64,000 nucleotides of DNA, from positions 248,001 to 312,000 of the forward strand of contig RCSZ01000017.1 in NCBI GenBank assembly GCA_014898425.1. Direction: 5' to 3'. Every line of letters starts with the position of its first letter. The first letter of the stretch is position 1. The stretch is from Botryotinia globosa (taxonomy: Eukaryota; Ascomycota; Leotiomycetes; Helotiales; Sclerotiniaceae). The position numbers and the translations under genes are program-made. Positions 1 through 11,852 of the stretch are shown here, piece by piece. Below the pieces are notes generated by a model. That model ran no database searches. It was given only the letters and a program-made list of their open reading frames with translations, and was not told where the DNA came from.

Positions 1-3000
1 AGAATCTCGAAAAATCAAATTACTTTTAGATTATAATATATATATACAAAGATATTAATTTATATATATAATAATACTACTCTATATATAATAAAAACCT
101 TTTTTGAATTAATATAAATAGAAATACTATACTTAATTTATACTGTTAACTGAATAACAATAAAACAATTAATTATATATTATATCTAATTCTATTATTT
201 TGATATTTAATAAAGAATGATTTTAATATTTGATATTATATATTCAAATCAAAGGTGTAATCTAGATATAAAAGCTTGGATTTAGTATATTAATTTAATA
301 ATAATGATATAGATTTTATTAATATTTTTAATAAGTTTATATATAAAACTAATTATATTATTAATTTTACTTTTTCAAATATCTTTTTCATTGGGATTAT
401 TATTAGAGAAGATATATATAATGGTTCGGATTATAAGATATAAATTATTATTATTTTAGAATAGGGTATAATTTTATTAAAGCAATACTATTATAGGATT
501 CTAAAAATAGAATTGGGAAAACTATTTGATTTAGTATATATCGATATAATCTGTTTTCCTAACTTTTTTTTTTTTATAAATAAAATTATAATCAAAATAT
601 ATATAATAGATTTTATAATAATAATAAATATTATTATTTATATAATTGATAAGTTTAATAGAGGAGATAATAAAACTATACTATAATGAATTTTCAAATA
701 TAAGGAGGTGTATTAGGATTATCTCTATAGATATAATATTTCAGGCAAAAATATCCTCCAAATAATTTGAATCTTTTATAAAGTAATTCAATAAACAAAA
801 TATAATTATTAGAAAAATATTATAAATAAAATTAAAAACAATAAGAAGTTTTATAAAATTATTAATTAATATAAACTAAAATCTAGTTTAAAATCGCTTT
901 TACTATTTATTAATAAAAATCTTATTAAAAATATTATAGAGAAAATTAAAGCTTTATATAAAAAGATTCTTAATTATTTCAATATTTTTAATAATTTCAA
1001 ATATAATCTTTTTGAAAATTGAAATAAATTGGGTATTTTAGAATAATTTCAATTTGTTTCGATAAAGAAGATTAAGTATAATATTATTAAGATTTCTAAT
1101 ATTTTTTTCAAATATCGATTATATTATAATACAAATATTCAAAGTTTATTGATTAATAATTAACAACACTCTATATAAATTCTATAATTAATATCTAATA
1201 CTTAATTTCATTTTATAAGTCTAAAAACTTGTTAAAATAATTATACTATTTAAGATTAATAAGAAAAATAGATTCTCTATTTGTTTTTAATAATCAATTA
1301 TATTTATTTTCTATATCTCAAAAGATCTAAAGAGAATTATAGTTTATTGTCTAATATAAATTATATTGATTAATAATATTCTTAGTTTATAATATAAAGA
1401 AACTCTTTTTAAAAGAATTATTATAAATTTAATTACCTATTTTATATACAATATAAAGACTATTTTTTTCTAAGAATTAAAAATCACTATAATTATTATA
1501 AATATTCAAGGTATTTTTGATATATTTCTAAAGCAAAGATTATTAGAAAGAATAATCAAACAAGGCTAGCCTCTAGCTCTTTTAAGATTAATCGACTTTT
1601 TTCTTATTAATTGATATATTCAAATCTATTTAAAGAATTCAATTATATTTAATTATAGAATTATATACAGAATATTATAAAACTCCTCTTTCTTTTTAAT
1701 ATTATATATATTATATTTAATTAAATTTATATTACAAAATATAAAACTATACTTTGAATACATTGATAATCTTTATTTATATCAAACCTTTTAATTCCTA
1801 AATATCAATATTTTTATTCTAATAAATAATATAAAAAAGATTTTTAAATAGAATAATAATAATAAGATTACCTTTACTTTTGAGAAATTTGAAATAATTT
1901 ATTTTATTAAAAAAAAAGGGGATTATATTTCCTTTTATATTATCAATAAGGAATTTATTATTATATTGATTATTATAATTAAAAATGAAATATAATTTAT
2001 TTTAAAATAATTCAAAGTTTGATTTAATAAAAAACTTTTTTTTAAAAGATATATAATTATAAAGATTATCAAAGTTTGAATAATAATATATTATATCCAT
2101 AGTTTTATAAAAATAATTAATAACTTTTTAATTTCAATTTTATATAAAGCTATTATTATTTGTATTATTCTTTTTTTTATATATAGAATCGAAATATAAT
2201 TTGATAATAGAATGAAATCATTTTATATTTAATATATTATTTATAATCTTGTTATCTCCTTCCGGATAGGCTAATATATTGATTTATTAGAATAAACATT
2301 TATTCTAATATTCAGAAGTATATTTTCGATTTGAAAAATTACCCTAATAATTATTCTTTTTTGAGATATAGATATTCTATTTATTAATATAATATTAAAC
2401 AAAATCAAATTTCATTTTGTTATATATATTCAATCAATAAATATCTTCTACTTTATAATTTGTTGAATTATATTCTTATTTATTATTAGGGATAGAGGTA
2501 TTAATTAATAATAGAAATCTAAAACCAAAATTCAATACCTAGAAATAATCCTTTTTAATATTGTATATTTTATATTATAACCCCTATATTTCTCTTTAGA
2601 GTATTGGATAAATCTGATAGAGAGTATTGATAAGGAAATAATAATTATTAGCTTTAAGAAATAATGATTTCATTTTTTTTTTAATAAAATTTCAATCTTT
2701 TTAAATAATTTTGAATAAATTATTAATGAAGAGAGATTTGTTGAGTATAAATATATAATATATCAAAATGAAGAGTAAATTATTATTAGTTTAAATTTAA
2801 TCAATAATACCTTGTATATCTTCAATTCAAAGGCAATCAAGATTTATATAAACCTTAAATATATTTTAAGAACTCTTTTATTTAATAAATAGTGTTTATA
2901 GTTTTGTATTAATAATACCTTAGTAATTTAATATCTATATAATAATATATCCGATTTCTCCCAATAAATCTTTTATATTTATTAAAATATTATATAAATC

Positions 3001-3160
3001 TTTAATATCAAGATTTATTAATCCTTTGGATATATAAGTATTAAGGGAAACAAGACTATTAATAAACTTATTAACCTTAGGGTTTACAAACCCATTTGAG
3101 ATTTAGAATTTATCTCAATATCTACTATCAATAGAATAAAAACTATTATCAAAAAGCTCT
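1..3160 (+). pseudogene. LINE ORF2 remnant: endonuclease end, reverse transcriptase, RNase H
   Basis: Read with stops treated as mutated Gln/Trp/Arg codons, the + frame from 1501 gives a typical non-LTR RT. It shows an IFDIF block (ancestrally like AFDNV), then RLLERI and KQG, then a degraded SPLSPILY-type block near 1690. The catalytic FADD-type box follows as FEYIDN at 1753-1770, where the second Asp has become Asn by G to A. FEKFEIIYF near 1880 and KKKGDY near 1910 match the palm/thumb segment after the active site. At 3000-3100 the frame reads a G-Y-I-S-I-K-G-N-K string, matching the W-I-P-G-H-x-x-I-K-G-N-E block near the end of RNase H. Stops in every frame leave no translatable product. 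Confidence 0.82.
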
Positions 3161-3961
3161 ATAACCAAGCGAAATAATTCTAATAAAAAAAAAATAATTC
3201 ATTCTTTTAAATATCTATAACAAATAGAACCTTGTCTATACAATTAAACTTTCTTCAAAGTTGGATTTATTAAGAAAGATATTATATTATATTTTAGCTA
3301 TATATATAGGATATAGGGATTTTATATAATATTATAAAAAGTTCTAGTATTAAGATACTAATTTGAAATATTTTTATGATTATTAGAAGACTTTTAAGCA
3401 TTTGGTATTATATTGAAAATCACTAATTCAATTCAGGAAATAATCTAAATAATCATTTTTATTTCTACTTTTATTAATAATGAAAGATTTTAATTACCTT
3501 TTATTTTTAATATTATAATTACTAATATTAATCGAATTCTTCAAAATCATTCAATTCTATATTAATATTTATCTCCATTAAAGGCATTTGATTACCTTTC
3601 CCTTTTTTTCTTTTTTTCTTTCTTTCTTTTTAATCGAAATCTATTTTTCCCTTATCTAATTTAAATAATAATTAAAGAATATAATAGAAATACTACTTAA
3701 TACCTATATATCTTATAAATATATATTTTTATAATTTATATTTATTTATTCCTAAAGAATTATATCTAATTCTTTAGAATCCTGAAAATATTATTAGCCC
3801 CACCTCAACTAATAGAAAAGAAATTATTCAAATAGATTCTGATTTTTATACATATAAATTGTTTTCTAAAATATTAAATAAATCTATAGCTTAGCATATC
3901 CCCATACCCCTCAGAAGGTTCCCAGGGTTAGCCTTAAGCCGGCTTGATGAATATTAATAAA

Positions 3962-3984
3962 TACTACTACTACTACTACTACTA
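3962..3984 (+). repeat. TAC microsatellite tail of LINE copy 1
   Basis: About seven TAC units follow immediately after the conserved 3' UTR word ATGAATATTAATAA. The same tail occurs at the same place in the copies ending at 11853 (reverse), 32163, 36723 and 47446 (reverse). It is therefore part of the retrotransposon 3' end and not a chance repeat. Confidence 0.9.
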
Positions 3985-3989
3985 AACTC

Positions 3990-4218
3990 TTATAATGTTA
4001 GTATAAGATTAATATTATATTTAATTAAAAATTCAATAAAATAGTTTTTAATAAAATAATATTGAAATTAATATTTCAATCATTATAAATTTTATAATTT
4101 TAATATAAAAAATCGAAAAGATTATTACTTATATAATATCAATTTCAGGGATTAATATATATATTTTAAATTCTTCGAATATTACAAACTATTTTTTTTA
4201 AGATTCTTTTTATATAAT
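3990..4218 (+). mobile_element. TIR-J fragment
   Basis: It matches the interior of the TIR-J copy at 54606-55938: a run around AATATTGAAA, then TTTCAGGGATTAAT, then TTAAATTCTT. Both ends are cut, on the left by LINE copy 1 and on the right by the LINE fragment starting near 4219. It holds no open frame. Confidence 0.65.
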
Positions 4219-4854
4219 GAATTTAAATAGAATTATTAATATTCTAAAATTCTGAAAATTTAGATTAGTTTTAGAGAAAAATAAAAATAAACTACAAAAA
4301 CAAATATGTATATAAATAATTAGAATTAATATATGTATATATAAAAGAAAAGATTTCAATTATTATTTGCATTGTCATTTTAATAAAATATAGAAAAAAT
4401 AAAGGTTTTTTTCTAAAAAAAAAAAGAGAAAAAAAAAGATATCTCTAACAAAAACACATTTTAAAATAAAATAAAATAATTCCAAGGAATCGAATTAAAA
4501 TTCATAATTAGAAGTTTAAACATAAAAAGTTATTTAATCTTTACATTTTCATAATTAATAAAAATAAAAATGATTATTTAAATTATTTTCTAAATCGAAT
4601 TAATGATTTACAATAGAATATCAAATATTCAAGAATCGTTTAATAACTATAAAAATATTTAAAATTACAATTCCACTATTTAAACTATTTATAATATTAT
4701 ATAAAATCTTTATAATTTAAGTATATATAATAAAATATAATATAATATCTTTTTTAATAAATTCAATTTAGAAAGAAGCTTCGTTGTATAAATAAGATTT
4801 CATTTATTATATATTTTTAACAAAATAAATCATCGTTTTAATTATTAATATTAT
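4219..4854 (-). mobile_element. LINE copy 2, left piece (split by gypsy-A)
   Basis: It aligns with the 3' UTR side of the LINE in reverse orientation (compare 12060-12660 and 47640-48260). The same copy resumes at 19401. The break is the gypsy-A insertion: the five bases before it (ATTAT) and after it (ATTGT) form a 5-bp target duplication differing by one G/A transition. The TAC tail of this copy is missing. No open frame of note. Confidence 0.8.
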
Positions 4855-5015
4855 TGTCACGGCGCCAACTACATTATCTTCGTGCCTTAGGCACGGACCT
4901 TTAATATACCTTTAACAGACCTTTAGTATACCATACTTCCTATAATAAAGCCTTATCCTTTTATAATTCTTAAAATCCTTATAATATAATATAAGTCTTT
5001 ATCTATATTTTAATA
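4855..5015 (+). repeat. Gypsy-A 5' LTR (161 bp)
   Basis: It starts TGTCACGGCGCC and ends in a RIP-mutated form of TTGACA. It aligns without a gap to the 3' LTR at 19240-19400, differing by about 50 transitions and one transversion (hand count). The first 45 bp of this copy are nearly unmutated and contain a GTGCC/GGCAC hairpin, whereas the last 13 bp (CTATATTTTAATA) are fully mutated relative to CTGCACCTTGACA in the partner. Confidence 0.93.
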
Positions 5016-7400
5016 GATTATACTATTTTTTATAAATTATCATAACTTTATTTAAAAAATCGAAATCATGATTAAGATTATATCCTAATTACCTCATCAA
5101 TTACCCCATCAATTACCCTAATTATATTCATTATTAATCCATTATATATTCTAATTATATTTATTATTGATCTGTAATATATATTAATATTATATATAAT
5201 TATCGAAATTATATTCTGATTATATTAATCAAATCTATTATTAATTTATCATATATTATTCAAAATAACTTTATTAAAAAATAGCAAAATTATATTAACT
5301 AATCATAAATTATTTTTATAAAACCTCTTTTCAAAACCAACTTTTATTAAAAATTATTTATCAGATATTATATTTAATTTATTTCTATAATTCTCTTTTT
5401 TGATTTATATTCCTAATTCTATGAAAACCAATATCTTTTTATTTATAAATCTATTTAATAATCTAAATATTATATATTTTGTAATTATTTGAATTATATT
5501 TGTTTCAATCAAATTGATTATAAAATTATTATAAAATCAGATTGTTATAGTATAAGCTTAAACTATCAATATTTAATTATATATCATTGAATTAAAGAAT
5601 ATAATTGATATATTAAAAAGTATTATTTGTAATAATTTGCAAATCCTATTCTATTATAGATATTTAATTATTTCTAAAAAGTTTAATAATAATAAATAAA
5701 ATATTGTAAAATATTAAAACTAATATATAATATTTTATAATTTAATTAATTATTATTTGATTATAAATTACAAAAATGAAACAGAATTTCAAAAGATTAC
5801 ATTTTTTATTAATTTATTTTTTAATCTTATTTATAAAAATGATCAAATATATTTCAATATAATCATTAACAATTTATATAATCTTAGTTTTTAATTTTTT
5901 AAATAATATATTATAATAAGCATTTGATATGAATTGAATAAATAATATCAAATTCTTTTTTTTTCATATAAAGTTTCTATAAATTATAATAGATATAAAA
6001 TAAAAAAGATTCTAGTTGATAATTTTATTATCAAGTTTAAATAATTTACTATTAGATATAGAAAAATTACTAAATAATAAATTACTAATTTTAAATTTAA
6101 GATTTTATAGGAATCAATTGATATCTTGATTAACCATGTTAATAAACCTTTTGTTATTGATATTGATATATAAATAATCTAATAATAAAGTATTTATAAT
6201 AATCTAAAAGAAAAGATTTATTTCAATAATCAATATAAAAGCTAGAATATTAATTTTAATTAGAATCAATTAAAATCTGATAATAAAAGCTGGCTTTAAT
6301 TACAATTCTTTTTATATCAAATCTTTTTAATAATTTTATATAACTAAATACTATTTATCAAGTTTAATACTTTCAGTTTTATTATATTCAAAAATGATGC
6401 TTCGAATTTAATCTTTATTTTTACTATAAAAAACCTGATTATATTAAGAATAATTGCAATAAGAAACAAATCAATAATATAAAGTATAATATTAATATTA
6501 ATATAAAATTTAATTCCTATATCAATCATTTTTTTATAATTAATTAATACCAGAACCCTAAATCCTATTGTAATATTATCATCTTTTTATATTAAAACTC
6601 GTTTTTATCTACTAATTGCTTTTTAGCTAAATTATTATACTATATCTTTTCGATTCCCCTTAATTTTACACAAAAAATTGATCTAAAAGGATGTATTAAA
6701 AGATTTGTTTATTTAAAATTAAAAAAAACTTAATACTTTAGTTTAATATATTAAAAGATTAATCTTTATTTATAATTATAAATTAAAATCCGTTATGATA
6801 AGAAATTTACTTTTATAGATTAAAAAATGAATTATATTTAAGAATCCTTTATATTTTAAATCGATAAATAATAAATCTTTTAAAATCTTAACAAAATCTC
6901 TTTTACATTTAATATAACTATTCTATTTGTTAGTCTTATAAATAATAAAGTTATAAACTATCATTTTAATTAATAGAAAAGTTATTTCTAAGTTTCAAAT
7001 ATCTATATATTTCTTTCCTTATACCCATTATCTATTCCTAATTAATAAAAGGTTTTTTGATATTCTGTCTTAATATATATTTCTGAATATATAAGTTAAT
7101 AATTATAAAAAGATCGATTTATTCTATATCATTATTTTATTAATTATAGATTTGATAATCCTTAACCTTTTATAATTTCAATATTATAATTCTATTATTA
7201 ATTGATTAACAATAATACTTAAATTTATATTTATATATTACTTAAGATATTATTATTCTATTAATTTTATCATGATTATTATCCTTAATGAAATTAATAA
7301 TTATAAAATAATATTATTAAAAAATAATAAAGTTATATTAATCAATCTTAAATTATTTCTATAAAAATTTATTTCGAAATTAGTTTTTATGAAAGAAATT
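5016..7400 (+). pseudogene. Gypsy-A gag/protease region, degraded beyond detail
   Basis: By position between the 5' LTR and the RT this should hold gag and protease. I could not trace a zinc knuckle or protease motif with confidence, and stops are dense in all frames. It contains an antisense open frame (6344-6529) that is a by-product of the base composition. No other feature was seen in this stretch. Confidence 0.45.
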
Positions 7401-10400
7401 ATTAATAAATTTTTTAAAAATATTTTATTATTACTCCAAGATTAATTAGGAATGCTTGAATCTATTGAGATTTCGAATATTCAAAGAAATCTTAATATTA
7501 CTAATCTCAAAGTATTCAAATCAAACCTTAAAGTATTCGAATTAAACTTATATAATATTTGCTATATTGATAATAAAATAAATACTTAGATTAGAATAAT
7601 TCCTCATTAGTTAATCCTGAAATCAGCTTTAATTTGATTTATTATTAATTTCAGAAAATATAGAAAATTATTATAGAATCAAAGTACTAGATTCTTATTA
7701 TTATTATTACTATCGAATTTCTTAAACAAATTGTTTAATATTTTCGAATAAATTGAATAGAATTTGCGATTTATATTATATAGTAATCAAAAATTCTATT
7801 TAATTATGTTAAGGCTTCATGAATAATAATATCAATAAATTTATATAAAAAGAAATTAATCTATTCTTTTTATAATGAAGATTTAAAATAAACTGTTTTT
7901 CTAGTTTTATAATTTATATTCAGAATTTCTATCCTCTTTTATTAATAAACATTTATTACAATACTTATAAAATTTTTAAATCGAGACTATATTAGATAAA
8001 GAATTATTATATAATAAAAACTATTCAATATTCTCAATTAAACTTTGAACTATTTATAAATAATTTGATAATAATTTGAACAAAAGATTTATTTGAAAAT
8101 TTTATTTTTAATCAATTTCTTTTTTTCTCAATTATTAAATCTAAAAAAGATATTCAAATCCATTAAGACTATTGAGAACTAAATAATATTATTATTGAAA
8201 ACTAATATTCTCTACTATTAATTAAAGAAACTTTTAATATTTTATATTATATTAAAATTTATATTAAATTCGATATTATTACTATTTTTAATAAATTATA
8301 AATTATAAGAAATTCTAAATAGAAAATTGTTCTTATTGTTTATTTCAATCTATTCGAATTGTTAATAATACCTTTTGGATTTCATAATATATTAGTTTTG
8401 TTTCAGAATTATATTAATTATATTCTTTTTAATTTTTTGAATAAGATTTATATAATATATTTAAACAATATTTAATTCTGCTCCAAAAATATTATAAATT
8501 ATAAAAAATAAATTTATATGATTATTCAATAATTACTTCATATTAAACTATAAATTGATATTGATAAATACAAATTTGAAATAAAAAGAATTAAATATTT
8601 CAACTTAATTATTATTCTAAACAATACAAAGATGAATCTAAAGAAAATCGATATTATATTTAATTAAAAATTATTAATTAAGTTTAAAAATCTTTAATAC
8701 TTTTTGGGATTCATTTATTTTTATTAATATTTTATTTGTAATTTTTCCAAAATCATAGAATTCTTTAATTACCTTTTAAAAAATGAAATAATATAGAAAT
8801 AAACCCTCAAACAAAAAAATATCTTTATAATATTAAAGAACATTTTCTTTTCTACCCCGATTTTTATTATATTTGATTATTATTATTATATCATTATTAA
8901 AATTAATATTTTCAATTACATTATAAATCCTTTTTTTCGATAATAGAATAATAAAGAATATTTATATCTAATAGTATATTTCTTATTGAAATATAGTGTT
9001 GCTAAATATAATTATGAAATCTATAGTAAAGAATTCCGAATTATTATAAAATTATTAGAGAAATAGGAATCGAAATTATATAATATTTAGAAACTATTCA
9101 AAATTATTATTGATTGTAAAAACCTTAAATATTTTATCTTGATGAAGATATTCAATCAATATTAAATTAAATAAATTGAATTTTTATCTGGACTCAATTT
9201 CTATATTATATATCAATTTAGTTATAAAATCATTTGTTCTAATACTTTAAATTACAAAATAAAAGATTGTTTAATATATACTGATTTTAATAATAATCGA
9301 ATTAAAAACCATTTATAAATGATCTTTTCAAAAAGATTATTCGATATTATTATATTTAAAGATATTATTTAATAAGTGAATAATAATTTAAACCTGATTA
9401 TAGTTCTAATAAATATAATTATTTTTAATATTAATAAATCTATTAATAATTTTATTAATAAAATATATAAATTATTTAAATTGATGATAATCATATATAT
9501 AATATTTCAAAACTTTTTGATTTATTATTAGTTATTAAATATTCAAAAGGATTTTTAAAAAGTTTTATAAGATTATAGATTAATAAATAATAAAATCTTT
9601 TATTATAATTACTTTTTTATTCTCTCTTTCATTATACATTATATATAGATTATATATTGTATACATTTAATTAAATTAATTGGATATTCTAATTATATTA
9701 AAACTATTGATTTTATTTTATATATATTGATAGCTTAATATATCCAAAAAGATTGAAATATTTGTATAAACTTATCAACTTTATTTTCATATAAAGGCTT
9801 TGTATTTTACTATATCTGAATTCCTTGAATCCCTATGAATATTATTCTATCTCTAATCCAATATTTCTATCAATTATATCACACCATTATTAATTAATAA
9901 ATACTATAAAAAGAAATGTCAATATATTATTATGATTATTTATTATTTAATTAAAATACGATATTTCATATTAATTATAGAGTTATTTATAAAGGAATTT
10001 ATATATTGATTTGTTAAGAAGATCTATTATTTATATAGTGTTTTTAATAATATTATATTCAATAAAAGCTTTCAATTTATTTCTGAATTCTGAAAATATT
10101 TGTTCAAATGTTTATTAATCACTTTGAAACAATTTTCTTTATTTTATTTTAAATTGAATAATTAAATAGAAAGAGTTAATATTATAACCAAACAAGATCT
10201 TTGCATTTTTATAAACTTTTATTAAAATAATTAGTCTGATTGGTTTTTATTTGTAGAATCTGTATTAAATAATATTATATTAGAAATTATTAATATATTA
10301 CTATTTTTTATTAATTATAATTATTACCTATATCTTGATATCGAATTATCTATATCAACCCTATTAAATCTATTATATTAAAGAAAACAAAAGTTCCTCA

Positions 10401-10662
10401 AAGCTAATGAAATTATAAACAGATTTAATTTCATTTTAACTAAATTAAAAACACTTATAATTCAATCGATTTAGAAATACAAAAACTGTATTAATAGAAT
10501 TTATATCGATATCTTTTTTTATAAGAAAAATAATAAAAAATATATTAATATAAAAAATATTAAAATGGATTATTTAATAAAAAGGAATAATAATAAATGA
10601 AATAGTTTTTATAAAGTTCTTAAAATTTATAAATGTATTTATTTATTATAATTTTTAATTAA
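7400..10662 (+). pseudogene. Gypsy-A pol remnant: RT, RNase H, integrase
   Basis: The RT palm reads IPFGFHN at about 8360 (PFGL/PFGF block), then FQNYIN. The active-site box is YLNN at 8458-8469, which is YLDD with both Asp codons changed by G to A. LQIDIDKYKFE and YFLGFIYFY follow near 8550-8740, the usual C-terminal RT segment. RNase H is seen at 8988-9240: AKYNYEIYSKEF, then a DCKNLKYF block (ancestrally DHKNLEYF), then QIEFLSGLNF. Integrase is traced at 10185-10350 (SDWFLFVESVLNN, ancestrally W-x-x-x-L-P-x-A-E-F-A-x-N) and at 10500-10590, where the YINIKNIK string matches the LRNIKTDRPSKK-type motif after the integrase core. Many in-frame stops at former CAA/CAG/TGG codons. Confidence 0.88.
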
Positions 10663-10664
10663 TA

Positions 10665-11360
10665 CCAGGGGCCTGCGAGCCCCCGGACCCCTTGCTTTTT
10701 GAGAAAGTATTATATAATTATATTTATAATTATAAAAATCTAAAAAAAAAAAATTCTTGAGGCTTATAGGCGAAGTAGGTTTATCTTATTATATTTCAGA
10801 TTCTTTAATTTTATTTAGATTTTTTAATTTTGTTCAGATTTTTTAATTTTATTTAGATTTTAATAGGTTACTTTATATCAGATCATTAATTATATTACTG
10901 AATTATGAAAGCTATAATATTAAAATAATTTTTATTAATATTAGGTTAGTTATATTTAATATAAATCTCTTTTAATTGATTAAATAAGCTCTAGTTATAT
11001 TTATATTATTTCAACTTCAATTCTTCATAAAAACCTTAGTTTTGAAACTAGCAATATAAAAAATCTATTATTTGAAAGCCCTTAATCTCTTATATATAAT
11101 TACCACTTTTTTCTTTTTTATTCAATTCATATTAACTTAAATAAATTGATTCAAAAGATTCTATTATTAATTCAGTTATAATACTATAACATCACAATAC
11201 TACAACACTAAGAATGTTATAAAAGACTTATAACTAATCAGATAACCAGAATCACAATTCATTTTAAACCAATAGTTTTCGAATCGAATTTTTCGTATAT
11301 ATATATACCTTCAGCCCTCACAAATAGCAAGAATATTAAGGAGGTAAATCTTCAATTAAG
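10665..11360 (+). mobile_element. Fold-back element, left arm
   Basis: It starts CCAGGGGCCTGCGAG directly after TA (10663-10664). This arm is the reverse complement of 11632-11839 continued at 18377-18842, so the two arms are about 690 bp each. Landmarks in order are a CCCCTTGCTTTTTGAG block, several degraded copies of an AATTTTATTTAGATTTTTT motif, TTATATTACTGAATTATGA, GAAACTAGCAATAT, GAAAGCCCTTAATCTCT, then TATATATATACCTTC and a GGAGGT end. No open frame. Related single arms lie at 46367-47040 (+) and about 24720-25433 (reverse). Confidence 0.85.
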
Positions 11361-11631
11361 ATTTATTTAATATTTTATAATTTATTATTCTAATTATTTT
11401 GTTGCTTCTTTAAATTATTAAATCAAAATATTATTAATATTATTGAATTATATAAAAATCAGAACTAAATTTTTGAAAAAGACAATAAAATATATAAAGA
11501 AGTTAAACAATAAGAATTCAAAAAGATTCTTGATTAGCATAATAAAAATAACTTTTATTATCAAATCAAATATAAGTATTATTTATTATTATAATAATTA
11601 GTTAGAAACCTTTGAGATTAGAAGGAAACGA
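11361..11631. other. Fold-back element loop (about 270 bp)
   Basis: This is unique sequence between the two arms, AT-rich, with no open frame and no similarity seen elsewhere in the window. The single arm at 46367 is followed by different sequence, so the loop is not conserved between copies. Confidence 0.6.
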
Positions 11632-11839
11632 TTATTATTGGAGGTTTACCTTCTTAATATTCTTATCACCCGTAAGGGCCGAAGGTATATATATATACAA
11701 AAAAAGAGAACTTTCACTTAGTGAAACCCGATTCAAGCGATTTGATTGGATTGATTTCCTTGGTATTATAGTTATAGTATAGATTCTTAGAGTTTTTTAA
11801 TAAAATTATCTAAATTAGTTGAATAAAAAGAAAAGAAAA
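11632..11839 (-). mobile_element. Fold-back element, right arm, inner part (cut by LINE copy 3)
   Basis: This is the reverse complement of the inner left arm: GGAGGTTTACC, TTCTTAATATTCTTATCA, a GGGCCGAAGG block (11680s), TATATATATA, then a purine-rich AAAAAGAAAAGAAAAG end. It is better preserved than the left arm and keeps GGGCCGAAGG where the left arm has the mutated CCTTCAGCCCT. The LINE insertion (11853-18363) separates it from its outer part at 18377. Confidence 0.85.
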
Positions 11840-11852
11840 GTAATAACTATAT
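11840..11852. repeat. Target-site duplication of LINE copy 3, left
   Basis: GTAATAACTATAT (13 bp) here is identical to 18364-18376 on the far side of the LINE. A duplication of this length is expected for target-primed reverse transcription. Confidence 0.93.

Larger units (their letters stand above)
1..3984 (+). mobile_element. LINE copy 1 (Tad1-like non-LTR retrotransposon), 3' two-thirds, cut by window start
   Basis: This is the RIP-mutated 3' part of the 6.08-kb LINE family. Base 1 corresponds to about 28155 in the full-length copy at 26088-32163, so roughly 2 kb of its 5' end lies outside the window. It runs through the end of the endonuclease region, reverse transcriptase, RNase H and a 3' UTR, and ends in a short TAC microsatellite (3962-3984). 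It is among the better preserved copies: the block near 3895-3955 keeps GC-rich words such as CCCCATACCCC that are eroded in the others. The downstream flank is a TIR-J fragment. Confidence is high for family membership; the Tad1-like label is inference from the RT plus RNase H layout. Confidence 0.88.
4855..10662 (+). mobile_element. Gypsy-A LTR retrotransposon, 5' part
   Basis: This is the LTR, gag region and most of pol of a Ty3/gypsy element. It is interrupted inside the sequence downstream of integrase by the fold-back element at 10665-18842. It resumes at 18845 and ends with the 3' LTR at 19400. Joined, the element is about 6.37 kb, the usual size for a fungal gypsy element. It sits in LINE copy 2 and carries a 5-bp target duplication. 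No primer-binding site could be assigned after the 5' LTR because that stretch is heavily mutated. Confidence 0.9.

Noticed and set aside
6344..6529. Reverse-strand 61-codon open frame
   Set aside because: It lies antisense inside gypsy-A (gag region), is Ile/Leu-rich by composition only, and has no motif.
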